Notes: generated from the letters alone by a model not told the origin. 64,000 nt of DNA from Fusarium oxysporum f. sp. lycopersici 4287 (GCF_000149955.1 NC_030989.1:2799839-2863838), one strand, 5' to 3'. Positions 20,988-32,716 are shown, numbered from the stretch's first letter. Program-made: numbers and translations.

Positions 20988-23900
20988 ATGGATCCATTAT
21001 CTATCGCGTCAGGCGCCGCCGGCCTAGCTATCAGCTGCGCGACAATAGTTAAGACGCTATACACCTGGATAGACGATACTGTCGACGTCGACGAGAATGT
21101 CTCCAACTTGTTTGAGGAGGTCTCGATTCTGTCACGAGTCCTAGACTCCGTCAGCAATGCCTCAGGTCGGGTCCCGCAAGCTGTTGTGGCCGAGATCGAT
21201 CCTGGTAATGCCCTCTGGGGTAGTATTAGTGCTACCCTGGATGATATCAAGAACACATTCAACAAGCTCAACCAGCTAATGGCCGAGCTTGAGAAAACAA
21301 GCCTCTTTAGCCGAGGGCTCTTGCGCAAGCCAACCAAGCAAATCAAGTTTAGCCTACGGTCCAAAGATATCACTATATATAAGGACAGAATCAAATCATA
21401 CAACACGGCGATGACAAGTGCTTTTCAGATGATCAATGTGTAAGTCATGATAATCGCGGTCTAGGGTGATTACTAACGTGGATAGCTGCCTCCTAATTCA
21501 CAGCAATTCCTCTCAAGACTCTGTGTTCAAGGTCCTCTCTGGGCTTAAGTCCCAACTGAGGCATGTTGAGTTTGTTTTGCATACAAGGAGCTCCGCAAGC
21601 CCTGGCCCTTCTAGTGGACGTGAAGAGGACGATCGCGCCACCCAAAATCTCCGACAGTTTGTTCAGGTGGCAGAGAACTTCCACTCAAGCGCTAGTACCA
21701 TTCTGAGAGAGGGCCCTAGGTCAACTGTCTGGGGAGGAAGTATTATGGGTGATCCTTTAACAGAAGCACAAACATCAATGATCGAGAGATGGATACCTCC
21801 GCCAGTCAATGAAGAGTCACGTTCTCCTGTTGACGCCGACTCGGACAGTGAGACTGTATTTGCCAGAAGGATTGAAGAACTTGCGATCAAGAATGAGGCG
21901 GATGGGGATCACGCAAAGGCAGAACAATTCTACAGAGGTGCCATCGAGCATGGCGAATCGAGTTCGAGACCAGTAAGCGATATCACTGCTATGAGGATAC
22001 GACTAGCATATGCATGCATGCGGCAGAAAAAGTGGACAGAAGCAGACGAGGTCATCACTCCAATCGCTTTTGAGAGGAAGACAAACGACATACTAGTGTA
22101 TCACGGAATGCACGCCTTGGCTCTTGCTTATCTAGATGACTCCAAACTTGAGGAAGCCGAAAAGTATTGCAAGCGTGCTCTTTGGGGCAAGAGAAAAGTT
22201 CTCGGCAAAGATCATTTGAGCTGCTGGGAGACCCTGACTTTGCTTGTGTCCATCTGCACGGCGAGAAATAAGATGATGGAAGCAGAGGTCCATCGAAGCT
22301 TTATCCCGAACTACGAGACTATCGCGATTGATCCTGAAGCCTTGACTTATCTGGACCGTTCAGTTGGGAGCTTGGGCAGACCAAGTAACGATAGTGACAT
22401 GGTCCCACAAACTCAACAGCCATTGGCTTTTCAGCAAGAGTATCCTCCCAGCCAACCATACACTACGGCAGCTTCTGGCCCCGTCCCATCTCCAGGTAGT
22501 TTCCGGTACCCCAAAACCTTCGGTTCTCAGTACACAAGTCCACCAACACCGAATAGTCATCAAGGTATGGTGCAATATCCGACACAGCACATGCAAACAA
22601 GGCCAAACGTAGAGCCATCTTCAAACCCTCCTGTCTCTCGAAAGGCTATCGGGCGTCCGGACACGATCTTATCTACAATGCATCGCCCGCAAAGCATGGG
22701 GCCATACTCTCAACAACAACCAGAGCAACCGAGAAGAAGCACCAATCTATCATATAGCCACAATAACGCCCTATCTGAATTCGGACTACTGGATGCTTTC
22801 GATCCTCACTGGCGTGACCACCTTGGCGAGGGTCTTCGAGCCGGAGGTTGGAACGATCATCTTGTCAAAGAGAACCAGCAGCTCATCATAGACTTCTTCA
22901 AGTTTCAACTGCCAAGTGCCAGAACAGCTTCTCTGGCTCTGTCGCTACCACCACCTCCCCATTTAACAACAGCATATCCACTGCCCACGCAAGATGCCAA
23001 CATTTACGAACCTCAAGGTTATCAATCCCCCCCACCACTGTCACCCTATAACATGGCACCTGTGCCCACGCCTGAATCCAGATATCAGATATTTGTGTCA
23101 ATCGACTTCATGAAGATAGACTGTGCGAGCACCAGTGTTGCATACGTAGTCAATGACTTTAAGAGCCCGATATCAGAGCTGCTCAGAGAGTGGCCTGGTG
23201 CTGGCTCTTACAGCAAATCATCGGCAAGTTATCCATTAGAAGCTCACTGGATCATATCTAATTTCTTAGGTTCCAACTGTTCTTTACTACGATCAATACA
23301 ATAAGCTAGTCGGCTGGGGCCATGACATTGCTAACGCCCTTGGGCCGACTGGATATCCGAAGCCAGGCGTCCAGAAGGTTGCAGGTCTACCTCTGTTCTT
23401 GATCCAAGAGACAGAGGAGTCAATTCCACTGCCTGGTATTCCTCCGGGCCTCAACGCTGTGGATATCTCAGCCGACTTCCTCTATGAGGTCAGGCGTGCC
23501 CTTCGTACCCAATTACAGCAACGTATAGGCAGTAAATTCTTGGAGAACGAGCAGAGGATCCATTGGATTGTCACCACTCCAGAGATCTGGGCAGATAAGG
23601 ACAAAACTTTATGGAAACGTGTTCTTCAAAGAGCTGGCTATCTTAGAGACGAAAATGATACACGCTTATCGTTCGTCGGCGAAGCAGAGGCGTCAATACA
23701 CCACGCGATACTGACATATTCCCTCACCCAGGAAACCAAAGATATATTTATCTTTGTGAGCTGTGGGGAAAAGATAGTATATGTGTCTGCCTATAGGCTT
23801 CTACAAGCATCGCCTTTCCTCATTTCTAGACTTATGTCAAATAAGAACCCGGGGTGAGTTCCTTTTACCTCTTTACTGCACTAACTAAATCTTCCTAGAC

Positions 23901-24467
23901 CTACCCTGATAGCACAAAAGTTTGCCGAAATAGTGCGGACCAAAATCGACCGCATGCGACTTCCAGATGGCTCCAAAACAGCTAGAAAGGTCTATGCAAA
24001 GTGTATCGGTGATTTTGAGCGACGCATCATGATAGAGTTCAGAAATAGTGGACAAGAATGGAACATCGATGTTGCAATCGAAACAGAATTTCCCGAAGCA
24101 GGGATCAAGGAAGGCTATATGACTTTCACAAATGACGAAATCTTGTCTTGTTTCCAGCCCGTCACCGATGGCATTACCGCCATGATGGCTTATACAATGG
24201 GTGAGGTTTTCAAAACTGGCAATATTATCCAGGTATGTTTAAGTACTCATTTCATATTGACGTGCTGATTTTTGATAGGGAATTATACTTGCAGGAGAAT
24301 TCTGTACATCGGAATACTTGCTACGGGAAATAAAGTTGAAACTACCTGAAAACCTCCGACATAAGGTCTATCCGCCCATGGAGCCTGCAACACAAGTTGT
24401 GACAGGCGCAGCCCATTTGGAATTAACTCGCTATTTGGCTGGCGGTCAACGATATGTTCAATTATGA
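20988..24467 (+). CDS. STAND-N / TPR-like / degenerate Hsp70-like multidomain protein
   Basis: Five exons, 20988-21439, 21486-23223, 23270-23853, 23899-24232 and 24279-24467, give 1098 residues. Residues 1-200 start MDPLSIASGAAGLAISC, typical of the N-terminal helical domain of fungal STAND proteins (HeLo/PigL-N-like). Residues about 270-420 form TPR-like helices (ADGDHAKAEQFYRGAIEHG, KLEEAEKYCKRALWGKRKVLG). A Pro/Gln-rich linker leads to an Hsp70/actin-like region from about 683: VSIDF at the first phosphate-loop position, VPTVLYYDQYNKLVGWG, FVGEAEASIHHAIL and ILAGEFCTSEYLLREI. The usual Gly-Thr-Thr and Gly-Gly-Gly-Thr phosphate loops are replaced (VSIDFMKIDCAS, FVSCGEKIVYVSAY), so ATP hydrolysis is doubtful. 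Intron 2 (23224-23269) is GC-AG and is needed for the join. An upstream in-frame ATG at 20919 would add 23 residues. The C-terminus is short for Hsp70-like proteins. A heterokaryon-incompatibility or immune role is inference. Confidence 0.75.
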
Positions 24468-24826
24468 TAAATAGAACAACTAACATACCCAACTACCTCT
24501 TCGTCCGTCCCCAGTCAACATAGCGGCTTCTGTGCTATTTTACCTGTCTCTTCATGCATCGGGCATCCGAGAGCTGTCTTCATTCGAGGTCGATACTTTC
24601 CGGCGTTGAGATCGCTTACGATAGACAGCCACGGTCGCACGCGGCATGGCTTATTGGGCACACTGACCTCTCTGTGGATGGATTCGTCATGCCAGCAGGG
24701 GCCCATCACAGGCCGCAAGCTATCTCTGCCACCCGATGTACCTGCACTTGCAGACCTGCGGTATCTCTAAGGAGATTATCTCAAGCTGCAGGAAGATTCC
24801 ATCTCGCCTCAATCCTTTCTTCTTGT
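24468..24826. other. intergenic, no supported gene
   Basis: 359 bp between convergent genes. Open frames on both strands have no recognisable content; it could include decayed 3' coding sequence of the Hsp70-like gene, which ends early. Confidence 0.4.
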
Positions 24827-26779
24827 TCAAGGGAAAGCCTTCACAGCCGACATCATGTCTGAGCGCAGAAGGTTCTGGGCATTAATAAATATAGACTTTG
24901 TGCTACAATACGACTTGATCCCCTCAAGTCCATGCTCAGCACCAAGGCCGCTGTCCTTAATGCCCCCAAAAGGCACATTCGGATTGAGCTTGTGATGGCT
25001 GTTGATCCAAACAGTTCCTGCCCTGAGCCTCGCGGCTAGCCTCTGTGCCTTCTCCAAGTCTGGGGTCCAAACCGAGGCATGGGGTTACCGTTGGCGCGTC
25101 TAAGGACCTCATCCTCGTCCTTCCACTTCAGAATAGGAAAGATAGGGCCTAATAATGTAATCGTCATATCACTGAAACGAAAGAGAAACATACCAAATGG
25201 CTCCTCGACTACAATCCTGGAGGCATCTGGAGGGTTGTCGACAACCGTAGGAGTGATGAAGTACCCCTTTCCCGCATCTGACGGACTGGTTGATCCTGCT
25301 ACGAGCTTGAGGCCATGGGATTGAATATCTGCGAGTAAGCTCTTCACCCTATTGAACTGCAGGTGGTTCTGGACAGGACCCATAACGGTGGTACTCTCCA
25401 GGCCATCACCAACAGGAAGGCTCTTAACCGTTGAAGCCAATGTTTCCAATACATCATCGTAGATGGACTCGTGGACATAGATACGCTTTACAGCGATGCA
25501 GAGCTAGTCTTATCAGCAACGTTGAAGCTTCTAGTTTGAATAACTTACTTGACCAGAGTTCGCTAGAGCCGCCATGGCAAGCTAAGTGATCTCCAGAATT
25601 AGAACTTTTGCTGCAAGGCTTTCCTGCTGCGACTGACCTTTGGGGCAACTTCTTTGACATTGACATCACTGCAGACAATGGCCGGATCATTACCTCCCCT
25701 ATATACGTCAGTCCTAGACCTCTGATCATCAAGTGTCGACTCACAATTCGAGTGTCACACGCTTGAGATTGCCAGCAGCGCTCTGCAGGACCTTCTTTCC
25801 AGTTGCTCTAGACCCTGTAAAGCTGATTTTGTCAACGCCAGGATGCGCGGTGAGCCACGGGCCCAGGTCATCATTGCCGCTAAGTGCTTGAACAACGCCT
25901 GCGGGGAAGTACTTGAGAGCCAGCTCAGCGAGCTTCAAGTCACAATAGGGAGTGAATAGCCTGTTTTAAAAGATTACCATGGTTGTCTCTATAGTCTTGT
26001 CATCAGACTTACGATGGTTTGAGAATGAAAGCGTTTCCCGCAATGAGGGCTGGACCAATCTTTGCAGCGGCTATCCGACAAGTTAGGACTTCGTGCTTCA
26101 AAGGATCAAGGAGCCTTACCCAGAAAGACAGGGACTTTCAAGCGTTATCATTTTGCGAAATAAATATCCGTGATATTCCAATCACAGTTCCAAGGCACAG
26201 TACCGACCGCAACGCCTATGAATTTAGCCCTGAGGGCAGAATCGGCCACTGGATAACGAACCAAGAGGGACGTATCTGGCGACGACTCGACGACCCGGCT
26301 TATCCTCGATCACCTCTTCAGGGTCAGGTAGCTGTGAATACCCCTGGAGGAACTGAATGGCCTTGCCTATTCCCACGTGTGCCAATTGCAACTGCCCTCC
26401 TGTCAGATAAGCAGGTTGACCAGAGAACCAAGAAACTCACAGGCTTTCCTTGTTCCTTGGTTAACAGAACGGCAAGATCTTCCTTGATCAAGTCAATGCT
26501 ATCCGCAAATTTGGCCACTAAGGCCTGTCGCTCTTTGTACGGGACCTCAGCCCAGACTTCAGAGGCCTTCTTAGCCTGGACAGCCCTGTCTACATCTTCT
26601 CGAGTCGAAACCGGAACTGGGGGGTTCTTCTCTAGAGTAGAGGGATTGACACCCTGGGAAGTCTCCTTGGTTGTCTTGAGCTTTCCGTCGATGACGTTGA
26701 AGAACTCGGTGAAGTTGAGCTTGGCATGGGAATTCGGATCAAGTAAGCAATAAAGCCTGTTGCGACAACATAAATCCAT
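24827..26779 (-). pseudogene. aldehyde dehydrogenase, ten exons, probable 10-nt deletion
   Basis: Exons (minus): 26779-26441, 26391-26262, 26215-26186, 26134-26120, 26070-26013, 25960-25745, 25698-25638, 25581-25549, 25503-25194, 25148-24827; introns 45-56 nt, all in phase. ALDHs oxidise aldehydes to acids with NAD(P)+. Seen: VGTVPWNFPVFLAAAK, KISFTGSRATGKK, catalytic Glu in TLELGGND, catalytic Cys in NSGQLCIAVKR, EEPFGPIFPILKW and PFGGIKDSGLGAEHG. In the last exon near 25080 the frame changes between RRANGNP and ASVWTPDLEKAQ: the bases fit loss of ten nucleotides from an NPYGLGAS motif. A predictor could bridge this with a 29-nt intron (25060-25088), at the cost of the conserved motif. The start is also odd: the ATG just before AAG-CTC-AAC-TTC is out of frame by one, so translation would have to use the ATG at 26779. 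Probably inactive. Confidence 0.7.
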
Positions 26780-27058
26780 AGGTACTATTTTCTTATTCTA
26801 GTGCTCTTCTATTTGCATCTATTACAGAATACGTAATTTACCTATTCATTTCATTTCGCTTGACTCGTAATACGTATTCTTAAGGCAACAATCTAAGTAT
26901 CGCTAGATAGAATATAGCGTCCTGATATACTGAAAACATGATGGCGCGTTCAGAGTTTTAACAAAACACGACTGCACAACTCGAAAATGTCAGGAAGCCA
27001 GAGATGATAGACGAACTATATATGGATTGTCCTCGCCCTAAGGCTATACTCGAAGCAT

Positions 27059-28744
27059 TTAAGCGCCTAGCTTTATCATGACCTCCTTCTCAAACCACTC
27101 AGGAAAATCTATAACTTTCTTTCCCTTCCTTGCTTCCTCAGCAGCGAATACCATACTATGACTCATAATAACATCCCTTAAATTGCACTTGATATACTCT
27201 CGTTGAGCTGTTGACACCTTCTCACCATGGTTCTTTACCCGATCAACCGCCAGCACGAATTGCCTCGTCAATCCTTCGTCTCCATCACCATGGCCACCGC
27301 CCTCGGGAATGTGTGGGTAGTGAACCGTCTTCTTGCACGTCCTGAAGTCTGTCACTGTAATTGAGGAGCTGTCGGCGTACATCTCTCCGTGAACACCGTA
27401 GATGTACGTGAACCGGGTACAGATCTTTTCTGTGAACGCAACCATATGCAATGTAGCTGTCTTGCTACCTCTGCCACTAAGAGCTTGCAGAGGTGTTTCG
27501 CCGGGAGCTGCGATCGGGTCGGCGTCCCAAGAAAGTGTTACAACTTGATTGTCGCAGACATCGTTGTCACATTCGTACACACAACGTCCAAAGGTATTTC
27601 TCTTGCTAACCTCATCTGCTGGGGTGTCTTCTGAGTAATCTTCAGCAAGTTTGGAGAGAACAGTCTTCTTAGCTGCTTCTGGCCCACCATTTGGAATACA
27701 GTCTTCAATTTCTGGTGCGACGACCGTGCAAAAGTGCTCTTGTTGCTGACTCTTGAGATCAGCTCCTGTGTAAATTCGCTTCGCCGAAAACTGGCACGAT
27801 GGCTCATAGGCACATGACAAGCAATTGGTGGCATTTCCAGCTTCGACAGGTTTTCTCTCTTTTCTGAAATATTGGAGGGATCCAGAAGAGCTTATATCTT
27901 TGGGCACATGGGTTGGCTTGTTAGAGCCGGGAGGCGGGGCCGCCAAAATCCAGTAGAGGATATCTATGTCGTGGCACGATTTGGCAAGGAGTGATGGAGC
28001 TGCCGCCTTTTCATTGCGCCAATTTCCTCTAACATGTGGTCAGACTTTATCGCTTGTGCAAGCCCATCAGTCAACAACTTACCTGACGTAACTGTGTGTA
28101 AAGTGATACCAGCCCACTGGCTCTGTGTGATTAACAGCCATGATGTCTCCGATGACCTTGTCCTCAAGTAGAAGCTTCCTCATCATCATGTTGTGAGGAC
28201 TGTAACGAAGGACATGGCCGATAGCGAACAGCTTTTCTGAGGATCCGGAGGGATCGGGCGAAAGGCTCTTATAGATAGCCATACAATCCTCCAGATTAGG
28301 CGCTAGAGGCTTCTCGCACATGATGTGTAGTTTCAGCGGTGCAAGACCAAGGACAACATCTTTATGCATGCCATCTTGGACGCAAATGAAGACTGCATCA
28401 ACACCTTCAGGGACATCTGTGGTCCCAGAAGCGACTGCTTGCCGTCGGCTAAGCTCCCATTGAACGAACTCTGGCCAGTCGCTGAACTCTTCCCCGGGAA
28501 CAGGCTCCCGTGCACCCCAGATGTATTTGCGACCGAGATGCCGTCTCTTTAGTGCGATAGGCTCTATGACGCCGACGATGACGCCATTACTCGAATTCTT
28601 AACAGCCTCGGCATAGGCTTTGCCACGGTTCCCAGCGCCGATGATTAGTAGACGTGGAGGCGAGGTAGAAAAGGCTGGACGTTCTGGTGGTGGAAGGCGA
28701 GTGATGCCGTGGGTGGTCTCATCCTGTTCGGCATGGGGTGCCAT
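27059..28744 (-). CDS. Gfo/Idh/MocA-family oxidoreductase with Cys-rich insert
   Basis: Two exons, 28744-28083 and 28028-27059 (54-nt intron), give 543 residues, longer than the usual 350-400. The family uses NAD(P)(H) on sugars, inositols and related alcohols. Seen: Rossmann loop LLIIGAGNRGKAYAEAV near residue 32, CEKPLAP (the conserved Glu-Lys-Pro), GHVLRYSPHNMMMRKLL and SCHDIDILYWIL, the substrate-side His/Asp helix. The extra length includes a Cys-rich insert (CLSCAYEPSCQF, then CVYECDNDVCDNQ) which could bind metal. The C-terminal part ends KVIDFPEWFEKEVMIKLGA. It lies between the broken ALDH and a GNA1-like acetyltransferase, all on the minus strand; a sugar or amino-sugar theme with the permease beyond is possible but unproven. 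Confidence 0.88.
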
Positions 28745-29196
28745 GGTGAACTAGCAGACAGATACCAAGAAAGATTGGATTGCAGATAATGACTTTGGAC
28801 TAATCGCAAGCTATCTTCAATCGTGTTAAGATGCTTCGTTAGCAAGGGTTCCCTTATTAATACATAGCTACGGATATTCGGCTCTGGCAGCTTGTTACAT
28901 TGCAGCTACCCGACAGCCACGCATACACCAGATTATAAATTTCCCCGCGTCAATGATTTGCAGATATGGAGAATGTAACGTTTAATAAACGAACTAAGGC
29001 CTAATAAGCTCTTATCAATTTGCAAGCGATTGACCTCGAGTCGGTGAAACGGGAAACCGGCGAACCGGCAAACATCGGAAGAACACCAGTCCTATCAATG
29101 CACTAACAAGGGTTTAGTCTAGCTCGTTTGAGTCGAGATCACCATCAATATCGATTCGGGGTAGCTACGACTATTGAAAATGACGTTTTATCGGGC
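28745..29196. other. intergenic, no supported gene
   Basis: About 450 bp, promoter of the Gfo/Idh/MocA gene plus the 3' flank of the acetyltransferase gene. No domain-bearing frame or repeat. Confidence 0.4.
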
Positions 29197-29817
29197 TTAT
29201 CCCCGATAATAAGGTTCCTTGGGCTCTTCGAAGTACTGGTTCATGATGTTGCCCGACTTGTTGTAGCCACATTTGACGTAGAATGGCTCGTTCTCCGGAC
29301 TGGTCCCCAGAGTCGTCTTGTAACACCCGACATTCTTTGCAATAGACGACAGACTGGCCAGTAACTTCAGTCCAAGGCCTTTGCCTTGGAAATCCTTTCT
29401 AATAGCGATTTCCTCGATATGTCCAATTAACCCAAGATTGTGAATACTGCCGAAATGAGGTTAGCATCAACATAGTGCGGACACCTTCTTAACCAATTAG
29501 AAGACTTACAACTTTCTCTCTACGATAATGGCACCGGTTCCGACAACTCGGTTCTCATGCTCAATAACCACGTGGTAATGCACCCCTTGGCCCTGTGTCT
29601 TCATCCAATCGAACCTCTCCTCGAAGCGATCCTGGGACACGTCCCCTACATCAGACAGTACGCCGAGGCAGTCAAGGAATCCCTTTGCATAATCCCCTTG
29701 TTCCAATGGTCTGATAGTGTAACCTTCAGGGAATGATGTTACAACATCAGTTCCAATCAGGTCTGGTGAGAATAAAGGGCCGGAGAGAGGGCCGGAGAGA
29801 GGGCCGGTTGCAACCAT
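29197..29817 (-). CDS. GNAT acetyltransferase, glucosamine-6-phosphate N-acetyltransferase-like
   Basis: Two exons, 29817-29510 and 29446-29197 (63-nt intron), give 185 residues. GNA1 transfers acetyl from acetyl-CoA to glucosamine-6-phosphate in UDP-GlcNAc synthesis. Hallmarks: LFSPDLIG and EGYTIRPLEQGDYAKGFLD at the N-terminus, VVGTGAIIVERK, IHNLGLIGHIEEIAIRKDFQ, GKGLGLKLL (acetyl-CoA loop), VGCYKTTLGTSPENEPFYVK and CGY. The ATG at 29817 is preferred over 29895, which would add 26 residues unlike the family. The N-terminus has a triplicated Gly-Pro-Leu-Ser motif from 12-bp DNA repeats. Asp/Glu-Cys-x-Glu substrate residues of canonical GNA1 are partly changed (LGTSPEN in place of the usual LDCDEKN-like stretch), so this may be a divergent accessory paralogue rather than the housekeeping enzyme. 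Confidence 0.85.
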
Positions 29818-30357
29818 CTTATGTCGTGCCTGGAGGCTGTAGTGTAAGAGGGGTCGATTAGGTGAGATGGTTTGCCTTGTTCTGTCAACTAGCATCACGA
29901 TAGGGAGTATCAATGAACGCGAAGGAGTCTTGCATATTTATGGATGATATCTTAGAAAAGCCCAGCTAACCGGGTCCAGGCACAATAGCCGGCAAACGGT
30001 CGGTGCGAATGCCGGGCCAAACCCTGCCCGATAGCTTTCCCCGCATTTTAGTGCGATCCTTCTCTAGCTATTGACTGCTTATCGTAAGGGGCCAAGAAAC
30101 GTTGCATTGGCCTGTTACATTTTATCGATATGGAAATGAGATGCTATCTCGTGTACACGCATGTCTGCGGGGTGCTAATTCAATATCCCCAGGTCGGTCC
30201 CCGCAGAACTGGTGATAAGGCTAAGCAAGCGAGATATCTCTTGGTGTACTAATCTTCAATAGATACTTAAACACCGTTCTTCGCCGTTATAGGAGGACCA
30301 CTTCCTCTTGCCCCTGCCAAACTCTTTTACTATCTCCATTATACTATATCTTTGAAA
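29818..30357. promoter_or_regulatory. divergent promoter region, acetyltransferase and sugar permease
   Basis: 540 bp between divergent start codons. The permease side has a pyrimidine-rich leader just before its ATG (CTCTTTTACTATCTCC), usual for fungal 5' leaders. No operator can be assigned. Confidence 0.4.
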
Positions 30358-32080
30358 ATGGCAACCCTAGACAAAGAAGCCAACAAAGATAATCATGACT
30401 TGGCAGACCTGAAGAGATCTGAGCTCCTTGAGATCGATGCCACCCGCGACCTCACCGTCGAAGAGCACAACCTTGGCTTCCGTGAGGCCGCTCGCCAGTA
30501 TCCGTGGGCCGTTTTCTGGGCTCTTTTCTTTGGCATTGCCGTTATAATGGCGGGCTTTGACGCCCAGATCATCACTTCTTTCTATGCCCTACCCGCATTC
30601 CAAACAAAATATGGTGAGCGGGTTCATGGCGGCGACGGCTATGAAGTTTCTGCGCCGTGGCAGACGGCTCTGGGAATGGGTAATCCGATCGGCCAGGTCC
30701 TTGGAGCACTTGCCAGTGGTTATCCCCTCGAGATGTTTGGTCGAAAGAAGACATTAGCTATCTGCTGCGTCTGGTCTATTGCCTTGGTGTTTGTTCAGTT
30801 CTTCTCCACAAGCATTAGCATGCTATGTGCTGGCGAGATTCTCGGCGGTTTGGCTTATGGATTCTACGTCGTCATTGCACCAACTTATGCCTCAGAGGTG
30901 TGCCCTCTTGCTTTGAGAGGTTTCCTCACCACTTCTATTAACATGGCGTTTGTGGTCGGCCAATTTATTGCCCAAGGCTGCGCGGCTGGTGTAGAGACCC
31001 GTATGGACGAGTGGGCGTACAAGATCCCTTTTGCGATCCAATGGGTCTGGCCCACAATCCTTCTCGCTGGTCTTCCCTTCGCCCCTGAAAGTCCGTACTG
31101 GCTGGTTCGCAAAGGCCGACGTGAGGCAGCACGTGCCGCGCTCATGGGCCTGTCCTCACCTACCAACAGACCCGATATCGACAAGGCTCTTGTGGGAATC
31201 GAACAGACAGATCTTCTCGAGCAAGAAATCGAGTCGTCCACATCGTGGTTGGAGTGCTTCAAGAGAGCGAATTTGGTTCGCACTGAGATCTCAGTTATGG
31301 TCTACCTTATCCAGGTCATTGGTGGAAATCCGCTTATTGGATATGCAACATACTTCTTCCAAAAGGCCGGCCTGGATCCCTCTGATGCTTTCAACAGTAC
31401 GTGTTTCGAAAAGCTAAAAACTACAGACCTGCTGACTTGGTACTCTAGTGGGTGTTGGTAACACCGCTCTGGGTTTCACTGGTACGGTTCTCTCGTGGTT
31501 CCTACTGAACTGGGTACGTGTCATCGCCAGTCTTATCCCCATAATCCTTCAACGCATCAGCTCATAAATTACACAGTTCAAACTTGGTCGACGCACGATC
31601 TATAATGCGGGTATGATGGTCATGACGACTCTCCTATTCATCATCGGTTTCCTCAGTATCTCTAGCACCACCGGTGCTATATGGGCTACTGCCACGCTGA
31701 TGGATATCTGGACCTTCGTGTACCAAATGACTGTCGGTCCCATCTGTTTTGTTATCATTTCCGAGATCTCAGCCACCCGTCTTAGAGAAAAGACCATTGC
31801 TGTGGCTACAGCAGTGCAGGCTACCGCCTCCGTTGTGTTCACAATTGTCATGCCTTTAATGCTCAATACTGATGAGGCCAATTGGGGTAGTAAGACGGCT
31901 TTCCTCTTTGGTGGAATTAGTCTTGTATGTCTTGTCTGGTGCTACTTCCGGCTTCCCGAGAGTCAAGGCCGTACATTTGAGGAGCTGGACATCCTTTTCC
32001 AGAGGCGCGTTCCTGCGAGACAGTTCAAGAAGTTCGATCTACTTAACGGAGTGGACGATGTTATGAGTAGGGAGGGATAG
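30358..32080 (+). CDS. MFS sugar transporter, maltose/alpha-glucoside permease type
   Basis: Three exons, 30358-31396, 31449-31513 and 31577-32080 (introns 52 and 63 nt), encode 535 residues with about twelve membrane segments. It should import alpha-glucosides or related sugars with protons across the plasma membrane. Family marks: EAARQYPWAVFWALFFG before helix 1, MFGRKKT between helices 2 and 3, APTYASEVCPLALRG, PESPYWLVRKGR in the central loop, FKLGRRTIYNAG, and the end PESQGRTFEELDILFQRRV. The longer open frame starts with TTG, so the ATG at 30358 is used. It is divergent from the GNA1-like gene. The exact substrate cannot be read from sequence. Confidence 0.93.
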
Positions 32081-32716
32081 AGAGAGATAGCTTAATACTA
32101 TCTAAATCTTATAGGCATCTTAAACAGTGGCTAAGGTTCAGCTATTTATCCCGAATTCGCCTCTGCATCAAACAGAAAAGGTATTATCACATTAATGGAA
32201 CAACACATAGTTAACTGTATTTCTACTTATACTTGGTAAAATACGGACTATTCGTACTAGAGGTCAGACAAACTGTATACGCTTGACTCGCATTGGTAGT
32301 TGATAGAAATTGGCAATTGTGCGTTAAAAGAAGATTTGTTCGGTAGTAGGACCATATACTAAGGAATACCTAAGCTTTAGGTAAATATAGGTAAGATTTA
32401 GGCAGTCCTTGTTATATCAGTGAAACGTATGCCGGTTATTTTCTGACTCACCTTAGAGGGTAAGTCTTTGCCTTAGTGGCGGTTTCCCCCGCACTATATC
32501 ATTGCTGTATTCTATGAAAAAGTGTATATCCCAAGTATAGTAGTCACAGCAGGTAATTGATTTTTGGATTTGTTATGAGTGCTATTGGATATAATGTTTT
32601 GTATTTGGTAGTGTGTGACATTGCGCGCTGGACTTGAAACATATGACCAATATGTCTATGAGTCAACTACGTATCCAGCGTAGGAAGATTATAAAGCTAT
32701 TTAGCTATTCTCACTA
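32081..32716. other. intergenic, no supported gene
   Basis: 636 bp, AT-rich, no domain-bearing frame. It holds short oligo-repeats such as TAAGCTTTAGGTAAATATAGGTAAG near 32370 but no transposon ends I can pair. Confidence 0.4.

Noticed and set aside
30393..31283. Minus-strand ORFs inside the sugar permease
   Set aside because: Antisense shadows of a well-supported transporter gene.
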